A stretch of DNA of 16,926 nucleotides from Salinirussus sp. (GTDB lineage: Archaea; Halobacteriota; Halobacteria; Halobacteriales; Haloarculaceae). Positions 13,328-16,926 of this stretch are shown piece after piece (the first letter of the stretch is position 1; every line of letters starts with the position of its first letter). The position numbers and the translations under genes are program-made. The notes under the pieces are model-generated. The model saw only the letters and a list, made by a program, of their open reading frames with translations, was not told where the DNA came from and made no database searches. Location of the stretch: the NCBI GenBank assembly GCA_028275005.1, contig JAQCNN010000288.1:1-16926 (forward strand), written 5' to 3'.

Positions 13328-13351
13328 ATATCAGCCCGCGAACGGGCATAT
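13328..13351 (-). promoter_or_regulatory. Bulged hairpin between the zincin gene and its possible TATA box
   Basis: GCCCG (13334-13338), loop CGAA, CGGGC (13343-13347) forms a perfect stem. ATAT on both sides extends it past a two-base bulge; read on the minus strand the loop is TTCG. CATATG, centred about 26 bases before the ATG, could be a TATA box, so the stem covers the likely start site. It could instead end the upstream small gene. Confidence 0.4.
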
Positions 13352-13358
13352 GTCTTTC

Positions 13359-13628
13359 CTACGTCTCGAGCTCCGCCTCGACCTCCACGTCCGAGACGTC
13401 CTCGCCACCCCCTAACCGGCGGCTACCCAAGTATACGAGGGCGAGGATGGCGACGACGACCAGCAGCCCGACGAGTGCCTTGCCGGCGCCGCCGGCGTCG
13501 TCGTCCTCTGTCGCCGTGTCCTCGGTTTCCGCACCGTCAGCTTCCTCGTCGTTTGCCCCGCTGTAAGGGGCGTTTGCGGTGAGTGAGGCGTCTTCGAGGT
13601 GGACCTCGAACAGCGTGAACTTGACCAT
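13359..13628 (-). CDS. Small single-span membrane protein with acidic linker
   Basis: No function is recognised. The 89-residue product starts MVKFTLFEVHLEDASLTANA, a short segment that looks folded and specific. An Asp/Glu/Thr-rich linker follows at about 25-46 (NDEEADGAETEDTATEDDDA), then one hydrophobic span at about 50-67 (KALVGLLVVVAILALVYLGS) with SRRL after it, and an acidic tail. The acidic-linker-before-span, arginines-after-span pattern suggests the N-terminal part is outside and the tail inside. The ATG at 13628 has TTAG-type TATA sequence (minus-strand AACTAAGA) about 27 bases upstream. It may share a transcript with the zincin and MBL genes. Confidence 0.6.
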   Translation of the reverse strand: MVKFTLFEVHLEDASLTANAPYSGANDEEADGAETEDTATEDDDAGGAGKALVGLLVVVAILALVYLGSRRLGGGEDVSDVEVEAELET

Positions 13629-13670
13629 GGGCGCGCTTCGAGGGGGCGGGTCTTAGTTGTGCTGACACGT

Positions 13671-13687
13671 CGGCCGGGGCCCGGCCG
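13671..13687. repeat. 17-bp GC-only palindrome between divergent genes
   Basis: CGGCCGGGGCCCGGCCG has perfect eight-base arms around one central G. It lies in the 98-base divergent gap, about 40 bases from each start codon, beyond both presumed TATA boxes. It could be a shared regulator site; random GC-rich sequence can also give such a palindrome. Confidence 0.5.
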
Positions 13688-13726
13688 GTCCGGGCCGTTG
13701 AAGTCCCGGGCCGCACAAGAGGCGGT

Positions 13727-14779
13727 ATGGATGAGCGACGACGGGCGTTCTTAGAGGAGCTGCTCGCAACGGCGACCCCCTCCGGCTTCGAGACGGCCGG
13801 CCAGCGTGTCTGGGTCGACTACGTCGAGGACTTCGCCGACGAGGTCCGGACCGACGACTACGGCAACGCCGTTGCGGTGCTCGAGGGCGGTGACCCGGCT
13901 GTTGCGCTGACGGGCCACGGCGACGAGATCGGCTTTCTGGTCAGGGATATCACCGAGGACGGGATGCTCAAGCTCACGGCGGTCGGTGGCTCCGACCGCA
14001 CCGTCACGAAGGGCCAGCACGTCGAGGTCCACGCCGAGGGCGGCCCCGTCGCGGGGGTTGTCGGGCAGACGGCGATCCACCTCCGGGACCGCGAGGACAG
14101 CTCCGTCGACGACATCGGCGAGCAACACGTCGATATCGGGGCCACGGACGCCGAGGAGGCGGCGGCGCTCGTCGAGCGCGGGGACCCGGTTACCTTCCGT
14201 CAGACTGTCGCCGAACTGGAGAACGGCCGGGTCGCGGCCCGCGGGCTGGACAACCGGGTCGGAACGTGGGCGGCTGCCGAGGGGCTGCGCCGCGCCGCGC
14301 GCCAGGACCCGGAGGCGACGGTCTACGCCGTCTCCACGGTCCAGGAGGAGCTTGGCCTGCAGGGCGCGAAGATGGTCGGGTTCGACCTCGCGCCGGACGC
14401 CGTTGTTGCGACGGACGTCACCCACGCCACCGACAGCCCGGGGGCGCCGAGGGACAAGGGCAGCGGGGTCGAACTCGGGGAGGGGCCCGTCGTCGGCCGC
14501 GGGGCAGCCAACCACCCCGCGGTGGTTACGGCCGTCAGGGACGCCGCCGAGGCCGCGGATATCGACGTTCAGCTGTCGGCCGCGGGCTCGCGCACCGGCA
14601 CCGACGCCGACGCCTTCTACACCGCTCGTGGGGGGATCCCCTCGCTGAATCTCGGGGTGCCCAACCGCTACATGCACACGCCGGTGGAGGTGCTCGACCT
14701 CGCGGACCTCGACCGGACCGCCGACCTACTCGCGACGTTTGCCACACAGGCAGCCGGTGACTTCGCGGTCGACCTCTGA
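13727..14779 (+). CDS. M42-family metallo-aminopeptidase (TET-type)
   Basis: Cytoplasmic aminopeptidase of family M42, whose members form dodecameric tetrahedra that trim peptides left by the proteasome. The 350-residue product begins MDERRRAFLEELLATATPSG. It has the dinuclear metal residues in order: H64 and D66 (TGHGDEIGF), D175 (ARGLDNRVG), E207-E208 (STVQEELGLQGA, catalytic base and ligand), D230 (VVATDVTHATD) and H317 (NRYMHTPVE). All are present, so it is likely active. The inserted dimerisation domain occupies about 72-160. The ATG at 13727 has GAGGCGGT just before it and a weak TATA (GTTGAAG) about 27 bases upstream. It is divergent from the small membrane gene. Confidence 0.92.
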   Translation: MDERRRAFLEELLATATPSGFETAGQRVWVDYVEDFADEVRTDDYGNAVAVLEGGDPAVALTGHGDEIGFLVRDITEDGMLKLTAVGGSDRTVTKGQHVEVHAEGGPVAGVVGQTAIHLRDREDSSVDDIGEQHVDIGATDAEEAAALVERGDPVTFRQTVAELENGRVAARGLDNRVGTWAAAEGLRRAARQDPEATVYAVSTVQEELGLQGAKMVGFDLAPDAVVATDVTHATDSPGAPRDKGSGVELGEGPVVGRGAANHPAVVTAVRDAAEAADIDVQLSAAGSRTGTDADAFYTARGGIPSLNLGVPNRYMHTPVEVLDLADLDRTADLLATFATQAAGDFAVDL

Positions 14780-14818
14780 GCCGGACCGACGCCGGGACGC
14801 GGGTCTGGACGGCCCAAG

Positions 14819-14842
14819 CCGGTACGTTCAAGTGTGAACCGG
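14819..14842 (+). promoter_or_regulatory. Promoter region with inverted repeat, lsm-rpl37e-purF operon
   Basis: GTTCAAGTGTGAAC (14826-14839) has perfect five-base arms around AGTG. Outer CCGG pairs, with a three-base bulge, extend it to 14819-14842. It sits 15-38 bases before the lsm ATG and overlaps the only TATA-like sequence (GTTCAAG) at leaderless spacing. A bound protein would block transcription start. Confidence 0.4.
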
Positions 14843-14856
14843 CGCGCTGTAGACGC

Positions 14857-15051
14857 ATGACAGAGAACGGCAGTCGGCCACTGGACGTGCTAGAGGCGTC
14901 GGTCGGAGGGCCAGTGACCGTTCACCTGAAAGACGGCGAGGTGTACGAGGGCGTCCTCTCGGGGTACGACCAGCACATGAACCTCGTGGTCGAGGACGGT
15001 GACAACACAACGATTATACGCGGCGATAACGTCGTTTCGATCAACCCATGA
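14857..15051 (+). CDS. lsm: Archaeal Lsm (Sm-like) RNA-binding protein
   Basis: Small Sm-fold protein that forms heptameric rings and binds U-rich RNA; in haloarchaea it is linked to small-RNA function. The 64-residue product begins MTENGSRPLDVLEASVGGPV. The Sm1 motif is VTVHLKDGEVYEGVLSGYDQ (20-39) followed by HMNLVV, and the Sm2 motif is TTIIRGDNVVSI (51-62), with the IRGD(N) RNA-binding residues. It is one of the short haloarchaeal forms. Its TGA overlaps the rpl37e ATG by four bases (ATGA), an arrangement I recall from other haloarchaea. It is the first gene of a three-gene operon. Confidence 0.95.
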   Translation: MTENGSRPLDVLEASVGGPVTVHLKDGEVYEGVLSGYDQHMNLVVEDGDNTTIIRGDNVVSINP

Positions 15052-15215
15052 CTGGCGCAGGTACACCGAGTCAGGGAAAGAAAAACACCACCACACACGT
15101 CAAGTGTCGACGGTGTGGCGAGAAATCCTACCACAGCAGAAAGGGGGTCTGCTCGTCGTGTGGCTTTGGCAAATCGGCGAGGCGACGCGAATACGGTTGG
15201 CAAAGTAAAGAGTAA
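15048..15215 (+). CDS. rpl37e: Large-subunit ribosomal protein eL37 (L37e)
   Basis: Zinc-ribbon protein of the large subunit found only in archaea and eukaryotes. The 55-residue product starts MTGAGTPSQGKKNTTTHVKC and has two cysteine pairs, C20-x2-C23 (CRRCG) and C35-x2-C38 (CSSCG), that hold one zinc. The basic end FGKSARRREYGWQSKE is characteristic. The ATG lies within the lsm stop (ATGA overlap), and its TAA shares a base with the purF ATG (TAATG), which fixes both ends. All family residues are present. Confidence 0.97.
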   Translation: MTGAGTPSQGKKNTTTHVKCRRCGEKSYHSRKGVCSSCGFGKSARRREYGWQSKE

Positions 15216-16651
15216 TGCACGAGAAGTGCGGCGTCGTCGGCATCTCCACGACAGACCGTGACGCCGCCCGCCCCATCTACTACTCGCTGTACGCCCTCCA
15301 ACACCGCGGCCAGGAGGCCGCCGGAATCGTCACCCACGACGGCTTCCAGCAACACGACCACGTCGAGACCGGCCTCGTCGGTGATGTCTTCGAACCCGAG
15401 GACATCGACGGCCTCAAGGGGACAAACGGGATCGGCCACGTCCGCTACCCGACCCAGGGCGGGCTGGGCGCCTGCTGTGCCCAGCCGTTCTCGGTGTCGT
15501 TCAAATCCGGCTCGCTGGGCTTGGCACACAACGGCAACCTCGTCAACACGGACTCGCTGCGCGAGGAACTCGCCACGCTTGGACACGCCTTTACCTCCGA
15601 CGGCGACACCGAGGTGATCGCCCACCAACTCGCCCGTAACCTGCTCGAGGAGGACCTGGTACGGGCGGTCAAGTCGACGATGGACCGGATGCACGGCTCC
15701 TACTCGCTGACGGTCATGCACGACGAGACGGTCCTCGGGGTCAGGGACCCACAGGGCAACCGCCCGCTCTGTCTGGGCGAACTCGAGGACGGCTACGTCC
15801 TCGCGTCGGAGTCGGCGGCGATCGACACCCTTGGCGGTGACCTCGTCCGGGATGTCGAGCCCGGCGAACTGGTTGTGCTCCGTCCCGACGGCTCCGGCTT
15901 CGACAGCTACCAACTGTTCGACCGCGACCACTCCGCACACTGCTTTTTCGAACACGTCTACTTTGCCCGGCCGGACTCACAGATGGACGGTGACCTCGTC
16001 TACGAGGTGCGCCGCGAACTCGGCCGGCAGCTTTGGGCGGAGTCGGGTATCGAGACCGACGTGGTGATGCCGGTGCCGGACTCCGGGCGCTCCTTTGCCT
16101 CGGGGTACGCGGAGGCCGCCGGCGAGGACGGCGCGAACACCGAGTTCGCCGAGGGGCTGATGAAAAACCGCTACGTCGGCCGGACGTTCATCATGCCCAG
16201 CCAGGACGAGCGCGAACAGGCAGTTCGGCTGAAGCTCAACCCCATCCGCGATACCGTCGAGGGCCGCACTGTCACGCTCATCGACGACTCGATCGTCCGC
16301 GGGACCACCTCCACACAGCTCATCGAGTTGCTCCGGGAGGCCGGCGCCGAGGAGGTCCACCTCCGGATCGGCTCCCCGCCGATCGTTGCCCCCTGCTATC
16401 TGGGGATCGACATGGCGACCCGCGAGGAACTCATCGCGGCCGACCAGTCCGTCGAGGAGATCTGCGACCAGATCGGCGCCGACTCGCTCTCCTACCTCCC
16501 CGTCGAGGCGATCACGGAGTCCCTCGACGCGGACCGCGAGGGTCTCTGCTTGGGCTGTGTCACCGGCGAGTACCCCTACGATATCGAGGGCGAACGGCGC
16601 GACCGTGAGGTCGAGCGCCCGAGCACCGAGCCCGCAAGCGCCGACGACTAG
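15215..16651 (+). CDS. purF: Amidophosphoribosyltransferase (PurF), Fe-S type
   Basis: First committed step of purine synthesis: glutamine plus PRPP gives phosphoribosylamine. The 478-residue product has the N-terminal glutamine amidotransferase domain with catalytic C5 (MHEKCGVVGIS, nucleophile after a four-residue leader presumably removed), LQHRGQEAAGIVTHDG (28-43) and LAHNGNLVN (103-111). The phosphoribosyltransferase domain has the PRPP loop TVTLIDDSIVRGTTSTQ (352-368). Four cysteines, C243, C394, C445 and C448 (CLGC), match the positions that hold the 4Fe-4S cluster in the Bacillus-type enzyme. The ATG overlaps the eL37 stop. Its TAG interlocks with that of the facing gene. The C-terminal 20 residues are a polar acidic tail. 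Confidence 0.96.
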   Translation: MHEKCGVVGISTTDRDAARPIYYSLYALQHRGQEAAGIVTHDGFQQHDHVETGLVGDVFEPEDIDGLKGTNGIGHVRYPTQGGLGACCAQPFSVSFKSGSLGLAHNGNLVNTDSLREELATLGHAFTSDGDTEVIAHQLARNLLEEDLVRAVKSTMDRMHGSYSLTVMHDETVLGVRDPQGNRPLCLGELEDGYVLASESAAIDTLGGDLVRDVEPGELVVLRPDGSGFDSYQLFDRDHSAHCFFEHVYFARPDSQMDGDLVYEVRRELGRQLWAESGIETDVVMPVPDSGRSFASGYAEAAGEDGANTEFAEGLMKNRYVGRTFIMPSQDEREQAVRLKLNPIRDTVEGRTVTLIDDSIVRGTTSTQLIELLREAGAEEVHLRIGSPPIVAPCYLGIDMATREELIAADQSVEEICDQIGADSLSYLPVEAITESLDADREGLCLGCVTGEYPYDIEGERRDREVERPSTEPASADD

Positions 16652-16926
16652 GGTACCCACGCCGGTTGTTCGACGCTCGTCTCGCCGACCTGTGTCGTGT
16701 TGAGCGTGACGACGACACGGAGGCCACCCTCTAACCTGTGTGACCTGCGCAGCGACCGGACCACCCCCTCCTCGGTGACCACCGCACTGCCAGTGACGGG
16801 CGTGCTCGTCCCGTAGGCATCGCCGGCAAAGCGCACCCGGACCCCGGTCGACGTCCGCTCGACAGCCGTCTCGTTCACCGAGAACTTCCAGGCGAGGTAG
16901 TCCCGGACCCGCGGCAGGAAGGGGTC
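16648..16926 (-). CDS. Hypothetical protein, C-terminal 92 residues (5' end outside window)
   Basis: The frame is open from the window edge to a TAG at 16650-16648, giving 92 residues that begin DPFLPRVRDYLAWKFSVNET. An internal GTG exists, but the open frame before it reads naturally (YLAWKFSV), so the gene almost surely starts beyond 16926. The visible part is strand-rich with Ser/Thr/Val repeats (RVRFAGDAYGTSTPVTGSAV, EGVVRSLRRSHRLEGGLRVV) and ends TSVEQPAWVP. This is like the C-terminal barrel half of some haloarchaeal lipoproteins, but the lipobox region is not in view. Function is not recognised. It faces purF, and the two stop codons share the bases CTAG. Confidence 0.6.
   Translation of the reverse strand, partial: DPFLPRVRDYLAWKFSVNETAVERTSTGVRVRFAGDAYGTSTPVTGSAVVTEEGVVRSLRRSHRLEGGLRVVVTLNTTQVGETSVEQPAWVP

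Noticed and set aside
1..16926. tRNA or rRNA genes, CRISPR arrays, transposases, toxin-antitoxin or defence genes
   Set aside because: No tRNA cloverleaf, regular spaced repeats, transposase motifs or known defence domains were recognised on either strand.

Overview
The window looks like chromosomal DNA of a halophilic archaeon (class Halobacteria). The evidence is high GC content, very acidic proteins (the uS3 tail, the CysD-like protein, the ferredoxin), archaeal ribosomal proteins in archaeal order, an archaeal Lsm/eL37 pair, an archaeal RNase P protein, and TATA-like elements about 25-28 bases before start codons, which suggests leaderless transcripts. I cannot name the genus from sequence alone.

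Bases 1-6683 (minus strand) hold the upstream part of the S10/spc ribosomal supercluster. Read in the direction of transcription it runs: SPOUT-class RNA methyltransferase, uL3, uL4, uL23, uL2, a possible 21-codon ORF, uS19, uL22, uS3, uL29, RNase P component 1, uS17, and uL14, which is cut by the window edge. Spacing is mostly -4 to +3 bases, so translational coupling is likely.

Bases 6880-13628 are mixed accessory and housekeeping genes: an SRPBCC-fold protein (+), a CysD-like ATP-pyrophosphatase (-), a 50-residue membrane protein (+), a 197-residue protein of unknown function (-), a thioredoxin-reductase-like flavoprotein (+), a 2Fe-2S ferredoxin (-), a metallo-beta-lactamase-fold hydrolase coupled to a DUF2342-type zincin (-), and a small anchored protein (-). 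The gaps hold most of the unusual DNA: a 74-bp palindrome (8785-8858), a 106-bp MITE-like element (11168-11273), and palindromes placed on or next to promoters.

Bases 13727-16651 (plus strand) carry an M42 aminopeptidase and then a tightly coupled lsm - rpl37e - purF operon. The last 279 bases hold the 3' part of a minus-strand gene whose stop codon interlocks with that of purF.

No dedicated defence, CRISPR or secretion system was found. The strongest unusual signals are a 15-residue insertion in uL2 encoded by two back-to-back perfect hairpins, the two palindromic or MITE-like intergenic elements, and the probable operators at the CysD-like and flavoprotein promoters.
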